Assembly: GCF_040361335.1 (NCBI RefSeq)
Contig: NZ_APNM01000012.1
Location: forward strand, 1-64,000
Source of the DNA: APNM01 sp040361335
GTDB taxonomy: Bacteria > Pseudomonadota > Gammaproteobacteria > Nevskiales > Salinisphaeraceae
Direction: 5' to 3'
DNA: 64,000 nucleotides
Shown here: in pieces, positions 37,677 to 47,236 of the stretch
Layout: each line of letters begins with the position of its first letter
Numbering within the stretch: the first letter of the stretch is position 1
Notes under the pieces: generated by a model
Databases searched by the model: none
Told to the model about the DNA's origin: nothing
What the model saw: only the letters and a program-made list of their open reading frames with translations
Position numbers and translations under genes: made by a program

Positions 37677-40325
37677 TCAGTCGTCGTCTTCGCCGCGGGT
37701 CATAGGAGTCACCGCCCCGATCATGGTGCGCACGTGGATGTCGCGCTGCGGGAACGGGATCTCGATGCCGTGTTCGCGGAACGCACGCGCGATCTCGGAG
37801 CGGATTTCGTGCGACAGCGGCATGATGTCGAGCATCCGGCGCACGAAGATGCGCACCTCGAAGTCGATGCTGCTGTCGCCGAAGTTGACGCAGAATACCG
37901 CCGGCGGCGGATCGCCGGCGATCTTGGTGTTGCGTTCGACCACGTCGGTGAGCACACGGTGGACCTGGTCGATGTCGGAGGCGTAGGCGACGCCCACCCG
38001 GATGATCACGCGGGTGATGGCGTCGGACAGGGTCCAGTTGGTCAGCTCCTGGGTGACGAAGGTCTTGTTGGGGACGATCTGCTCCTTGCGGTCCCAGTCC
38101 GTCAGGGTCGTGGCGCGGATGCGGATGCGGGTGACCGTGCCGGTCTTGTCGCCCACCGTGACCGTGTCGCCGACCCGGATCGGCCGTTCGAACAGGAGGA
38201 TGATGCCGGAGACGAAGTTGGCCACGATCTCCTGGAGGCCGAAGCCCAGTCCCACGCCGAGGGCCGCGACCAGCCACTGTAGCTTGGACCACTGCGCCCC
38301 GATCAGCCCCAGGGCGACGATGGTGCCGACGATCACGATGGCGTAGGTGCCCAGGGTGGTCGCCGCGTAGCTGCCGCCGGGCCCCAGCCGCAGGCGGCTC
38401 AGGAGCGCGACCTCGAGCATGCCCGGCAGGTTGCGCGCGGCCAGTACCGTGAGCGCGCCCACCGCCAGCGCGAGCAGCAGGTCCTGCAGGGACACCGCCA
38501 CTGGTTCCGCCCCCTCGATCGCCGGCGCCACCCGCCACAGGGTGACCCCGTCCAGGATGCCCAGGGCCGGAATCACGTCCGACCAGAGCGCGAGCAGGCC
38601 GGCCACGGCGACCACGCCCACCAGCAGCCGCAGCAGGGTCTGGGTCTGGGTGTTGATCGCCTGCAGGTCCATGCCGGGCTCGTCCACGGTCGCGGGCATG
38701 CCCTCGCCGGCGGATTCGGCCGCCTCGCGGGAAGCGCTCATGGTTCGCTCGGTCTCGCGTTGCTCGCGCCGCCGCGCCAGGGCGAGGCGGCGTTCGCGTA
38801 TCGCCAGGGCCCGCAGCGCCAGGTGGTGCAGGATGATCACGGCCACCAGCCAGCAGGCGGTCAGAAACAGCGTGGATTCGAGCTGCACCGCCGTGTAGTG
38901 GTAGCCGTACAGCGCGAAGGCCGTCAGCGCCACCGGCAGCGCGACCGCGACGACTCGCAGGCCGCGCAGCCACGCGGCGATCCGGTCGCCGGCCTCGCGC
39001 TCCACCGCACGCAGGATGGCATGGGCGAACCAGGCGAGGGCGATCGAGGCCACGGCGAAGGTGGCGCGCCCCAGGCTGTCCCGGTACTGCTCGCCGACCG
39101 GCGCCTCGGTCAACGCCGTGAGCACCGTGGCCGGTGCCAGGATCAGCAACAGGCTCGGCGCGTCCAGGCGGATCGCGCGCAGCACGCGCTCGCCCCAGCG
39201 GAAATGACGTGCCGCCAGGCCGTCCCGGCGCGCGAGATTGAACAGGAACGACAGCAGCAGGAACACGAAGGCCGCGTCTCCCAGCCCCGCGCCCAGCGCG
39301 CGTCCGAAGCCGTCGGTTCCGGCAAGGGTCCGATCCGCCAGGATCAGGGCCACGGGCCAGGGCAGGGACAGCACGACCGTGCAGCCCAGGGCGGCGAGTG
39401 TCGCGGTGAAGCGGTCGCGCTCGACCCGCCCGATATCCGCGGCGCTGTCCGTGAGCCGGCGCCGGAACCAGCCCCGGCTCGCAAGCAGGCCCGCGAGCAG
39501 CAGGCTCAACAACAGCAACGACCCGGCGTTGGCGCGCATGGAGCCGGGCAGTGCGGCCGCGGTCGTTCGCCATTGGCCGGGGTTCGCCAGCCAGCCCCAG
39601 GAGCGCAACACGTCCATCGCCGTGTCGCGGTCCGCGGTCGGCGCGCTGGGCAGCCAGAACAGCCGCTCGCGGAGCAGGGCCTGGTAGTCGCCGATGCGTT
39701 CGCGCATGGCCCGGCTGACCCGGAAGTAGTCGTTCAGCAGGCCGATGTACTCGTCCACCGCGTCCCCGAGCTCGGCGATCAACTCGGCGCGGCGGTCGGC
39801 GCCGTCCTCGGCCTGGGACAGGCCCGCGGCCAACTCTTCCAGCCGGAACTGCTCGATGCGGGCGGCCTCGATCTGAGACTGCACCGACGCGAGCAGATCG
39901 GCGTCGAAATGCTGGCTCTGGAGGCGGTCGAGCCGGCGGCGCAGCAGCGACGCGAACTCGCCCGAGAGGTCCAGGCCGGCGGTGCCCAGGCGTTGCCGCA
40001 GCCCCTCGTATTCGGACGTCAGGCGTGTCAGCCGCTTGTTGAGCTCATCCAGGCGCCGGCGCAGCTCGGCCACGGCGCGTCGCCGTTCCGCCAGCGCCGT
40101 TTCCAAGGCGGCCGTTTCCGCGCGGATGCCGGCACCGGATTGGGCCGGCTCGACGAGCTCGATCTCGGCGGGCGCCGGCGGCGGCTCGTCGAGGACGGCG
40201 ACCGGTTCCCGGGCGGCGCCCGTCGCCGTCCAGACGACCAGCGCGGCCAGCAGCAGGCCGGTCCGGCACCGGCGCGGGACGCGGGAATCGGACAGCGGTC
40301 GTGAGCCCAGGGTCGTCGGGTTCAT
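37677..40325 (-). CDS. MscK/KefA-like large mechanosensitive channel
   Basis: This predicted large MscS-superfamily channel (about 882 residues) opens under osmotic downshock. It has a signal peptide, a periplasmic coiled-coil region (about 40-220), then many transmembrane helices. The C-terminal MscS core is GLGFGLQEIVANFVSGIILLF, the pore-lining helix region, followed by the beta domain (RPIRVGDTVTVGDKTGTVTRI and QIVPNKTFVTQELTNW) and the final alpha/beta domain. This architecture matches the MscK group, although it is shorter than E. coli MscK. The start ATG has AAGGAA ten bases upstream. It is divergent from pqiA with a 128-bp gap. Confidence 0.9.
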   Translation of the reverse strand: MNPTTLGSRPLSDSRVPRRCRTGLLLAALVVWTATGAAREPVAVLDEPPPAPAEIELVEPAQSGAGIRAETAALETALAERRRAVAELRRRLDELNKRLTRLTSEYEGLRQRLGTAGLDLSGEFASLLRRRLDRLQSQHFDADLLASVQSQIEAARIEQFRLEELAAGLSQAEDGADRRAELIAELGDAVDEYIGLLNDYFRVSRAMRERIGDYQALLRERLFWLPSAPTADRDTAMDVLRSWGWLANPGQWRTTAAALPGSMRANAGSLLLLSLLLAGLLASRGWFRRRLTDSAADIGRVERDRFTATLAALGCTVVLSLPWPVALILADRTLAGTDGFGRALGAGLGDAAFVFLLLSFLFNLARRDGLAARHFRWGERVLRAIRLDAPSLLLILAPATVLTALTEAPVGEQYRDSLGRATFAVASIALAWFAHAILRAVEREAGDRIAAWLRGLRVVAVALPVALTAFALYGYHYTAVQLESTLFLTACWLVAVIILHHLALRALAIRERRLALARRREQRETERTMSASREAAESAGEGMPATVDEPGMDLQAINTQTQTLLRLLVGVVAVAGLLALWSDVIPALGILDGVTLWRVAPAIEGAEPVAVSLQDLLLALAVGALTVLAARNLPGMLEVALLSRLRLGPGGSYAATTLGTYAIVIVGTIVALGLIGAQWSKLQWLVAALGVGLGFGLQEIVANFVSGIILLFERPIRVGDTVTVGDKTGTVTRIRIRATTLTDWDRKEQIVPNKTFVTQELTNWTLSDAITRVIIRVGVAYASDIDQVHRVLTDVVERNTKIAGDPPPAVFCVNFGDSSIDFEVRIFVRRMLDIMPLSHEIRSEIARAFREHGIEIPFPQRDIHVRTMIGAVTPMTRGEDDD

Positions 40326-40453
40326 GCGGCGATCGGTTCCTTGGTTCGGGTAGCCGGATAGTGCCGGTATCGTCGGCAGCGGTGGCCCCCTGTCGACGCC
40401 GGCGGCCACCGGACCAGTATACTCGTGGGGACCCATCCGCCACCGGATCGACG

Positions 40454-41758
40454 ATGCAGGCCAGCGAACGGACAAGCGGCGGCGCCGCAGGGCCGTCGCC
40501 GACGACCGCGGCGGGACGCGGGCGGTTGGCGGTGTGCCCCGCCTGCGACTGGGTCATGCGTCTGCCCGATCTCGCGCCGGGGGAGTCGGCGCACTGTCCC
40601 CGCTGCGAACGCCGCGTGGCGACCGCGCGGCGCGGCGGTCACCAGGCCGAGATCGCGCTGAGCGTGGCCTGCCTGATACTGCTGGCGATGGCCCTGCCGT
40701 TCGATTTCCTCGGTTTCGAGACGCGCGGCGCCGACCGCGACATCGTCCTGCTCGACACCGCGGCGGCGTTGTTCGACTACCGCTACGTGTTCCTCGGGGC
40801 GCTGGTCGCCGCCACCACCGTGGTGCTGCCCGCGCTGTATCTTTCGATCGCGCTCTACCTGAGTGCGGGGTTGGCCCTGGACCGGCCGCTGCCGGGGGCG
40901 CGCCTGCTGGGGCACGCCCTGCAGCCGATCCGGCCCTGGCTGATGAGCGACGTGTTCCTGGTCGGGGTCCTGGTGAGCCTGGTCAAGATCGTGTCGCTGG
41001 CCGAGATCCGCCTGGGGCCGTCCTTTCTCGCGTTCGGGATTTATGCCGTGCTGTTCCTGCAGACCCTGACGCTGTTCGAGCATCGCCGTTTCTGGGAGCG
41101 CTTCGGCGAGGGCGGCGGCCTGCCGCGCACGCTGACGGCGGGCCGCCCGGCCGCGGCCCAGGGGCTGCGCGCCTGTGCCTCCTGCGAGCACCCGGCGCCC
41201 GCGGACGGGCGTTGTCCGCAATGCGGCCGGCGCCACGCCGGCGTCGGGTTCGACCGAATCGAGGCCACCTGGGCCCTGCTCCTGGCGGCCGCCATCCTGT
41301 ACGTGCCGGCCAACGTCTATCCCATCATGCGTACCGACTGGCTCGGCGACAGCCGGCCCTCGACCATCGTCGGCGGTGTCCTGCAATTGGTGGACAGCGG
41401 TTCCTGGCCGATCGCGGCGGTGATCTTCACCGCCAGTATCGTGGTGCCCATCGGCAAGATCGCCGCCCTGGCGTGGCTGTGCCTGTGCGCGCGGTCGCAC
41501 CGGCCGCGCGGCCGGCGCACCAACATGCGGCTGTACCGGCTCACCGAGGTCATCGGCCGCTGGTCCATGATCGATGTGTTCGTGGTCGCGGTGTTGGCCG
41601 CCCTGGTGCGGTCCGGCCATATCGTGTCCGTGCATCCCGGGCCGGCCGCGGCGGCCTTCGCCGCGGTGGTGATCCTGACCATGATCGCGGCCATGACCTT
41701 CGACGCCCGTTTGATCTGGGAGCCGGACGACGGCCGGCGACGGAGGGTGCCGGCATGA
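40454..41758 (+). CDS. pqiA: PqiA intermembrane transport membrane protein
   Basis: This inner-membrane protein of 434 residues is the first gene of a PqiABC lipid-transport operon. It contains two PqiA domains, each starting with a zinc-ribbon-like motif (CPACDWVMRLP...CPRC near the N-terminus and CASCEHPAP...CPQC near residue 240) followed by four transmembrane helices. The ATG was chosen as the most plausible start downstream of the divergent promoter region. Its stop overlaps pqiB by 4 bp. Confidence 0.93.
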   Translation: MQASERTSGGAAGPSPTTAAGRGRLAVCPACDWVMRLPDLAPGESAHCPRCERRVATARRGGHQAEIALSVACLILLAMALPFDFLGFETRGADRDIVLLDTAAALFDYRYVFLGALVAATTVVLPALYLSIALYLSAGLALDRPLPGARLLGHALQPIRPWLMSDVFLVGVLVSLVKIVSLAEIRLGPSFLAFGIYAVLFLQTLTLFEHRRFWERFGEGGGLPRTLTAGRPAAAQGLRACASCEHPAPADGRCPQCGRRHAGVGFDRIEATWALLLAAAILYVPANVYPIMRTDWLGDSRPSTIVGGVLQLVDSGSWPIAAVIFTASIVVPIGKIAALAWLCLCARSHRPRGRRTNMRLYRLTEVIGRWSMIDVFVVAVLAALVRSGHIVSVHPGPAAAAFAAVVILTMIAAMTFDARLIWEPDDGRRRRVPA

Positions 41759-43380
41759 GCGCGGATCTGGAGAACGCCCGCCGCCGGCCGCCGCGGCGGC
41801 TGCGGATCTCGCCGGTCTGGCTGATCCCGCTGGGGGCGGCCCTGGTCGGGGCGTGGCTGGTCTACCAAAGCCTGTTGTCCCGCGGGCCGGAGATCGTCCT
41901 GCAACTCGAGGACGCCGAGGGTCTGGAGGCCGGCCAGACAGCGGTGAAGGTGCGCAACGTGCCGGTGGGCACGGTGCAGGCGCTGCGCCTGTCCGACGAC
42001 TACGCCGGTGCCATCGCCGAGGTTCAGATGGACCCGGATACCGAGCCGCTGCTGGTCGCGGACAGCAAGTTCTGGGTGGTCAAGCCGCGCGTCGGTCGCC
42101 GCGGCGTGAGCGGCCTGGATACCATCCTCTCCGGCGCCTACATCCAGATGCGGCCGGGGGATGCCTCCGAGCCCGCCCGGCGTTTCCAGGTGCTGGCGCA
42201 GCCGCCGGTGACCCAGCCCGGCGTGCCCGGCATCACCATCGACCTGCTCAGCCAGGGGGACAATTCCCTGAACGTCGGCGATCCCGTGGTCTACCAGGGG
42301 CAGACCGTCGGCAAGATCGAGGCCGCCAGCTTCGAGCCGGCGGCCATGCGCATGCGTTACCGGGTGTTCATCGAGTCGCCCTACGACGAGTTGATCACCG
42401 AGAACACCCAGTTCTGGGGGCGTTCCGGCATCGAGTTCCGGGTCAGCTCCGAGGGGGTGCGCGTGCGTGCCGGCTCGCTGGAGGCGATCCTGGCCGGCGG
42501 CGTCAGCTTCGGGGTGCTGGAGGGCATCGTGCCCGGCGAGCGGGTCGAGTCCGGCGCCGACTTCCGGCTGCACGTCTCGCGCGATGCGGCCCAGCAGGAC
42601 CGTTTCGACGAGCGCATCGACTATGTCGTGCTGTTCGAGGAATCGGTGCGCGACCTGTATCCCGGCGCCTCGGTCGAATACCGCGGCATGCGGGTGGGCA
42701 CCGTGGCGGATGTGCCGTTCTTCAGCGAGGATTTCGAGTCCACGCTGAACGAGGACTTCCGGATACCGGTACGGATCACCTTCGAGCCGCAGCGGCTGGC
42801 GCCCATGTGGTCCGAGCGCACGGTCGCGGACTGGCGCCGGCGCCTGGACGACCTGTTCGATCGCGGGCTGCGCGCCAACATCAAGCTCGCCAACCTGCTC
42901 ACCGGGGCCATGTTCGTGGACCTGAAGTTCACCGACGCGGGACCGTCCGAGGGGCCGGAGCGCATCGGCGACTACCCGGTGTTCCCGAGCCGCAGCGGTG
43001 GTTTCGTCGGTATCGAACAGAAGGTGTCGCGGCTGGTGGACAAGCTCAACGACCTGGAGATACAGCCGCTGGTCACCGACCTGCGCGGCACGCTCGACGA
43101 GACCCGGGGCCTGATGGCGAACCTCAACACCCTGTTGGAGGACGACGAGACCCGCCGGCTGCCGGGCCAGTTGCGCGCCGCGCTCGAGGAGATGCGCCGT
43201 ACCCTGGACGCCTACCAGCGCGGCGAGCCCGTCTACGAGAGCCTGGAGCGTTCCCTGCAGCGCCTCAATCGCGTGCTGGAGGACCTGCAGCCGCTGGCTG
43301 AGACCCTGCGGGAACGGCCTGACGCCCTGATCTTCGGCCGCGACGCCGAGGACGACCCGACCCCGAGGGCCGCGCCATGA
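41755..43380 (+). CDS. pqiB: PqiB MCE-domain protein
   Basis: PqiB forms a periplasm-spanning MCE tube for lipid transport between the membranes. The 541-residue protein has one N-terminal transmembrane helix (ISPVWLIPLGAALVGAWLVY) and three MCE domains (about 40-135, 155-255 and 285-400). Each has the GxxVxYxG-type element, for example GDPVVYQGQTVG and PGASVEYRGMRVG. A helical C-terminus (about 430-540) follows. The start overlaps pqiA, and its stop overlaps pqiC in the same ATGA manner. Confidence 0.94.
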   Translation: MSADLENARRRPPRRLRISPVWLIPLGAALVGAWLVYQSLLSRGPEIVLQLEDAEGLEAGQTAVKVRNVPVGTVQALRLSDDYAGAIAEVQMDPDTEPLLVADSKFWVVKPRVGRRGVSGLDTILSGAYIQMRPGDASEPARRFQVLAQPPVTQPGVPGITIDLLSQGDNSLNVGDPVVYQGQTVGKIEAASFEPAAMRMRYRVFIESPYDELITENTQFWGRSGIEFRVSSEGVRVRAGSLEAILAGGVSFGVLEGIVPGERVESGADFRLHVSRDAAQQDRFDERIDYVVLFEESVRDLYPGASVEYRGMRVGTVADVPFFSEDFESTLNEDFRIPVRITFEPQRLAPMWSERTVADWRRRLDDLFDRGLRANIKLANLLTGAMFVDLKFTDAGPSEGPERIGDYPVFPSRSGGFVGIEQKVSRLVDKLNDLEIQPLVTDLRGTLDETRGLMANLNTLLEDDETRRLPGQLRAALEEMRRTLDAYQRGEPVYESLERSLQRLNRVLEDLQPLAETLRERPDALIFGRDAEDDPTPRAAP

Positions 43381-43970
43381 TCCGACGCCTCGCCGCCGTC
43401 GTCGCGGGCCTCGGTCCGTGCCTGCTGCTCGCCGCCTGCGCCGCGTCGGTGCCGCCGCCCGAGCGTTATCTGCTGATGCTGCCCGAGCCCGAGCCGGGCC
43501 CGTTGCCGGCGCCGGAGACGCGCGTGGCGGTGCATGTGCAGGGTATCCGCCTGGCGGACTATCTCGCGGGTTCCGGCATCGTCTATCAGGTGGGGCCGGG
43601 CCGCGTGCACGCGGCCGCGCAACACCGCTGGGCGAATCCGCTGGCCGCGCAACTGCGGCGCGGGCTGCGTGATGCGCTTGCGGCGGATCCGGCCGGCGTG
43701 GTGCCGGTGTCCGGGCCGGGTCCCGGCGTGCACCGTCTCGCCGTCGTGGTGGACAGTTTCCAGGGCCGGTTCGACGGTGTCGCCCGCGTGGCCGGCGAGT
43801 GGCGCCTGCACGGGCCGGACGGCGCGCTGCTGGTCGGGCGCCGTTTCCGGGTGGATGTCCCCCTGCGCGAGGATGGCTACCCGGCCCTGGTGCGGGCCCT
43901 GTCCGAGGCCTGGGGAGACGTGGCCGCCGGGATCGCGGCCGGGATTGCCGATGTGGGCCGTGATGGCTGA
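43377..43970 (+). CDS. pqiC: PqiC outer-membrane lipoprotein
   Basis: This 197-residue lipoprotein (DUF330/ABC-type auxiliary family) completes the PqiABC complex at the outer membrane. The leader ends in the lipobox LAAC at about residue 20. The mature part has the family segments RVAVHVQGIRLADYL and WANPLAAQLRRGLRDAL. The end is poorly conserved. It is the last gene of the operon, and a 228-bp gap follows. Confidence 0.9.
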   Translation: MIRRLAAVVAGLGPCLLLAACAASVPPPERYLLMLPEPEPGPLPAPETRVAVHVQGIRLADYLAGSGIVYQVGPGRVHAAAQHRWANPLAAQLRRGLRDALAADPAGVVPVSGPGPGVHRLAVVVDSFQGRFDGVARVAGEWRLHGPDGALLVGRRFRVDVPLREDGYPALVRALSEAWGDVAAGIAAGIADVGRDG

Positions 43971-44198
43971 CCGGTCGCGGGATCGCCGCGGGCGACGGCG
44001 GCGGTCCGATGACCGCGCCCACGGGCGTCGTGGCGCGCACGGGCAGCGGCATCGAGCCTTCGGTGCCGAGACAATGATGGATATCCCCACTCGCATGGTG
44101 TCAGTATTCGCCTGCCGGGGGCGTGACGGTGCCCCGGTCCGCCCCGGCCGGGAGGTCGACCAGGAAGTGCCCGATATGTCGCCGAGCGCCCGCACGCC

Positions 44199-45413
44199 AT
44201 GGATACACGGCCCGCGACCGGCATCATCGCCGCCTATCGTGGCCGGAGGCACGGCCTGACCGTGGACGACACCACCCGCACCTCGAGCGTGCGCCGGGTC
44301 CATCGCCGGACATCGGGCCTGTTGCGCTTCCAGCGGCGCGTGGAGCGGGAGTTCGTCGCCGATTACCGCCGGCGCGGTATCGCGCTGGCGCGCTTCACCA
44401 TCGTGGCCGCCTTCGTACTCCACTGGGCGGCGATATTCGCGGACCGGAGTCTGCTCGGAAACCACCTGATCGAGCCATGGCCGGCCCTGGGCATGTACGG
44501 ACTCGGTCTGCCCATGGTGACGCTGTACGCCGTGCTGGCGTTCAGTGCCCGCAGCGGCCGGCTCCTGTTCGCGTTGGCGCCCTATATCGTCGCCGTCAAC
44601 GGCGCGGGCGTGTCGATGGCGCTGTTGACGGCCGGTGAACACGAGGGCGCGCCGGGGCTGCCGCACACCTTGATCCTCCTGAATCCGGTGTTCACGCTCC
44701 TGCTGAGCGGCATGCTGCTGCGCCAGGCATTGCCGGCCGCCTTGTTCGTGCTCGCCTGGCACGCGAGCCTCACCCTGTCGCTGGATTACCCGCCGCCGGT
44801 GATGGTGTCTGACGGGTTGGTGATCGTGGGCAGCGTGGCGATGTCGCTCGTGGGCGGCTGGCAGATCGAGAGCTGGCAGCGCGCGGCCTGGCTGCGCGAG
44901 CGCGAGTTCCGGAGGTTGGCCGACCGTGATCAGCTCACCGGGCTGGCCAGCCGGCATCTGTTGTTCCTGCGCGGCGAGGCGTTGCTGCGCGCCGCGCGCG
45001 AGACCCGGAGCTCATTGAGCGCGTTGATGATCGACGTGGATCATTTCAAGGAGTACAACGACCGCTATGGGCACGCCGCCGGCGACGAGTGCCTGCGACG
45101 CATCGCCGACGTGATCCGGGGCCTGGTCGGCGATGCCGGGGACATCGCCGCCCGCTTCGGCGGCGAGGAATTCCTGGTGCTGCTACCGGGCCGGGGGCCG
45201 CGCGAGGCGATGCGGGCGGCCGAGAATCTGCGCGCCCGGGTGGCGGCGCTGCCGATGGGCGACGGTGATTCGCCGCGTTTGTCGGCGAGCATCGGTGCGG
45301 CCACCGCGCCCCGCGGGGACGTGCCCGACCTGGACAGCCTGATCGCGCTTGCCGACGATGCCATGTACCGCGCCAAGCGCGGCGGCCGCAACCGGGTGGT
45401 CGCCGCGGCCTGA
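44199..45413 (+). CDS. Membrane diguanylate cyclase (GGEEF, degenerate I-site)
   Basis: This 404-residue predicted diguanylate cyclase has six hydrophobic segments in the first half and a GGDEF domain (about 245-400) with RFGGEEF (first Gly at residue 321). At the I-site position five residues ahead, the sequence is DAGD rather than RxxD, so product inhibition is probably lost. Compare the other cyclase gene in this window, which keeps the site. The 3' end overlaps the next gene. Confidence 0.92.
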   Translation: MDTRPATGIIAAYRGRRHGLTVDDTTRTSSVRRVHRRTSGLLRFQRRVEREFVADYRRRGIALARFTIVAAFVLHWAAIFADRSLLGNHLIEPWPALGMYGLGLPMVTLYAVLAFSARSGRLLFALAPYIVAVNGAGVSMALLTAGEHEGAPGLPHTLILLNPVFTLLLSGMLLRQALPAALFVLAWHASLTLSLDYPPPVMVSDGLVIVGSVAMSLVGGWQIESWQRAAWLREREFRRLADRDQLTGLASRHLLFLRGEALLRAARETRSSLSALMIDVDHFKEYNDRYGHAAGDECLRRIADVIRGLVGDAGDIAARFGGEEFLVLLPGRGPREAMRAAENLRARVAALPMGDGDSPRLSASIGAATAPRGDVPDLDSLIALADDAMYRAKRGGRNRVVAAA

Positions 45414-46077
45414 CTTCCCCGCCGCCCTGTTCCGCCGGGTCGCGGCGGGCCTGCTGGCCCTGTGCGCCGCCGGCTGCGCGCCTTCGCCGCCGGCGGGCGC
45501 CGCCCGCGACTGTCCCGGCGCGCGGTCCGTGACCGTGATCGACCACGGCCGGCATGTCGGGCTGATCCTGCCACGATCCGACCTGGTGGCGACCGTGTCC
45601 GGTCTCGCCGAATACCTGCCGCCGGCGGAGAACGTCGAGATCGGGTGGGGCGATGCCGCCTATTACCGTGCCGACGACCCGGGTGCCGGTCTCGCGCTGC
45701 GGGCGGCATTGTGGCCGACGCCCGCGGTGCTGCACCTGGTGACCGTTCCGGCGGATGTCGCGTCGTTCTTCCCCGCCGGCGGGATCGCGACGGTACCCGT
45801 GACGCGCGAGGGCTACCGCGAGCTGCTGGCGTTCGTCGCGGGGGCGTTCGCCCGCGATGCCGGCGGCGGGCCCCGGCGGCTCGGCCCGCCGCTCTACGGT
45901 GACGGCGGCTTCTTCGCGGCCGAGGGACGCTTCCATCTCCTGCATACCTGCAATACCTGGGTGGCCCGGGCGCTGGCGCGCGCCGGTGCCCCCGTCACGG
46001 CGCGCTGGACGCTGACCGCCGATGGCCTGATGGCGCAGCTCCGCGGGCTCGGTTGTCCGGACGGGGGTGGCGCCTGA
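45358..46077 (+). CDS. DUF2459 lipoprotein
   Basis: This predicted lipoprotein is of the DUF2459 family: DHGRHVGLILP, EIGWGDAAYYR and LHTCNTWVARAL are its conserved blocks. The lipobox is CAAGC near residue 40, which makes the leader from this ATG longer than usual, so a non-ATG start nearer the hydrophobic stretch is possible. It overlaps the diguanylate cyclase gene by 56 bp in another frame. The function of the family is not established. Confidence 0.78.
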   Translation: MPCTAPSAAAATGWSPRPDFPAALFRRVAAGLLALCAAGCAPSPPAGAARDCPGARSVTVIDHGRHVGLILPRSDLVATVSGLAEYLPPAENVEIGWGDAAYYRADDPGAGLALRAALWPTPAVLHLVTVPADVASFFPAGGIATVPVTREGYRELLAFVAGAFARDAGGGPRRLGPPLYGDGGFFAAEGRFHLLHTCNTWVARALARAGAPVTARWTLTADGLMAQLRGLGCPDGGGA

Positions 46078-46156
46078 GCGGCGGGCGGCGGACACTGTCG
46101 AAGCCGCCGGCGGACGGCGGGATGACACGAACTACAACGCCACGGGGGTGGGAATC

Positions 46157-46948
46157 ATGGCGAGAATGGATATATCCGGACGCACGGCGCTCGTGACGGG
46201 GGCGTCCAGCGGCCTGGGCGTGGATTTCGCGCGCGAGCTCGCGCACCGCGGCGCCCACGTGGTGCTGGTGGCGCGCCGCGAGGAACGCCTGGAGATGGTC
46301 GCCGACGAGATCCGGCGCGACCACGGCGTGGTCGCCACGCCCCTCGCCCTGGACCTGGGCGAGGCGGACGCGCCCGCGCGGCTGCACGCGATGCTGGCGG
46401 AGCGGGGCACCGGGGTGGACCTGTTGATCAACAACGCCGGCTTCGGGGTGTTCGGCGACGCGCTCGATATCGACTGGGAGCGCGAGAACGCCATGCTGCA
46501 GCTCGATATCGTGAACCTGGTGCGGATGTCGAAGCTGTTCGCCCGCGACATGACGGCGCGCGGCTTCGGGGCCGTGCTCCAGGTGGCCTCCACCGGCGCG
46601 TACCAGCCGTCGCCGGGCTACGCCAGCTATGCCGCGGCCAAGTCGTTCGTGCTCTCCTACGGCTATGCCCTGGACCACGAACTGCGCGGCACCGGCGTAT
46701 CCTGCACCGTGGTCTCGCCGGGTGTGACCGCCACCGAGTTCCTGGCGGTGTCGGGCCAGGAGAAAACTTGGTTCCACAAGCTGACGATGATGGAAAGCGC
46801 CGATGTCGCCCGCATCGGCATCGACGCCCTGCTGGCGCGGCGCGGCAGCGTGGTGCCCGGCTGGCTGAACAAGCTGGCCTGCCAGTCGCATCGCCTCAAC
46901 CCGCGGGTGCTGTCCACGGCGATCGCGCACTGGGCGATGCGGAATTAG
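46157..46948 (+). CDS. Short-chain dehydrogenase/reductase
   Basis: This classical SDR of 263 residues is an NAD(P)-dependent oxidoreductase. It has TGASSGLG (cofactor), NNAG (LLINNAGFGVFG), the active-site Ser in VASTGAYQ, YxxxK as YASYAAAK, and the PG motif SPGVTATEF. The Arg after the second strand (ARREERL) favours NADPH. The start is the ATG after GGTGGGAATC. It ends in a hairpin terminator with a T-tract. The substrate is unknown. Confidence 0.92.
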   Translation: MARMDISGRTALVTGASSGLGVDFARELAHRGAHVVLVARREERLEMVADEIRRDHGVVATPLALDLGEADAPARLHAMLAERGTGVDLLINNAGFGVFGDALDIDWERENAMLQLDIVNLVRMSKLFARDMTARGFGAVLQVASTGAYQPSPGYASYAAAKSFVLSYGYALDHELRGTGVSCTVVSPGVTATEFLAVSGQEKTWFHKLTMMESADVARIGIDALLARRGSVVPGWLNKLACQSHRLNPRVLSTAIAHWAMRN

Positions 46949-46957
46949 GTGGAAGGC

Positions 46958-46993
46958 CGTAATCCACAGATTACGCGGATTTTTTTATTTTTC
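46958..46993 (+). terminator. Rho-independent terminator after the SDR gene
   Basis: A 7-bp stem (CGTAATC/GATTACG, loop CACA) is followed after a few bases by TTTTTTT and more T. The hairpin is built from the same repeat motif found at the 51-kb array, which suggests a repeat unit serving as a terminator. Confidence 0.65.
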
Positions 46994-47225
46994 TATCCGC
47001 AGATGACGCAGATGGACGCAGATCAAACCGCGTGAGAGCCGAGGCGCGACGAGGGGTGTGCGTAATACAGGGTTGTTCGTGGACCGGGCTGCTCGTATCT
47101 GCCTCGATCTTGCCGGGCGCCAACGTCATCTTCGGATAACGGTAGCCGCCTTGTCGTCGGTTCGTGGGTATCCCGACTCGCGTTTCCACGAATCTGCGTC
47201 AATCTGCGTTCATCAGCGGATTTTT
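46958..47225. repeat. Dispersed 'CCGCAGATGACGCAGAT' repeats
   Basis: The stretch between the SDR and the deacetylase contains atccgcagatgacgcagatg at about 46997 and an approximate inverted partner (aatctgcgtcaatctgcgtt) near 47189. Both match the arms of the 181-bp units at 51 kb. No gene is seen. The short open frames that cross it are repeat-derived. Confidence 0.65.
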
Positions 47226-47236
47226 TACAGGTTTTC

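Noticed and set aside
38760..40304. Long plus-strand open frame antisense to the channel gene
   Set aside because: It is composed of low-complexity Gln/Arg/Gly sequence and mirrors the MscK-like gene.
40534..41754. Open frame upstream of pqiB in the same frame
   Set aside because: It lies entirely inside pqiA in another frame; pqiB starts at the ATG overlapping the pqiA stop.
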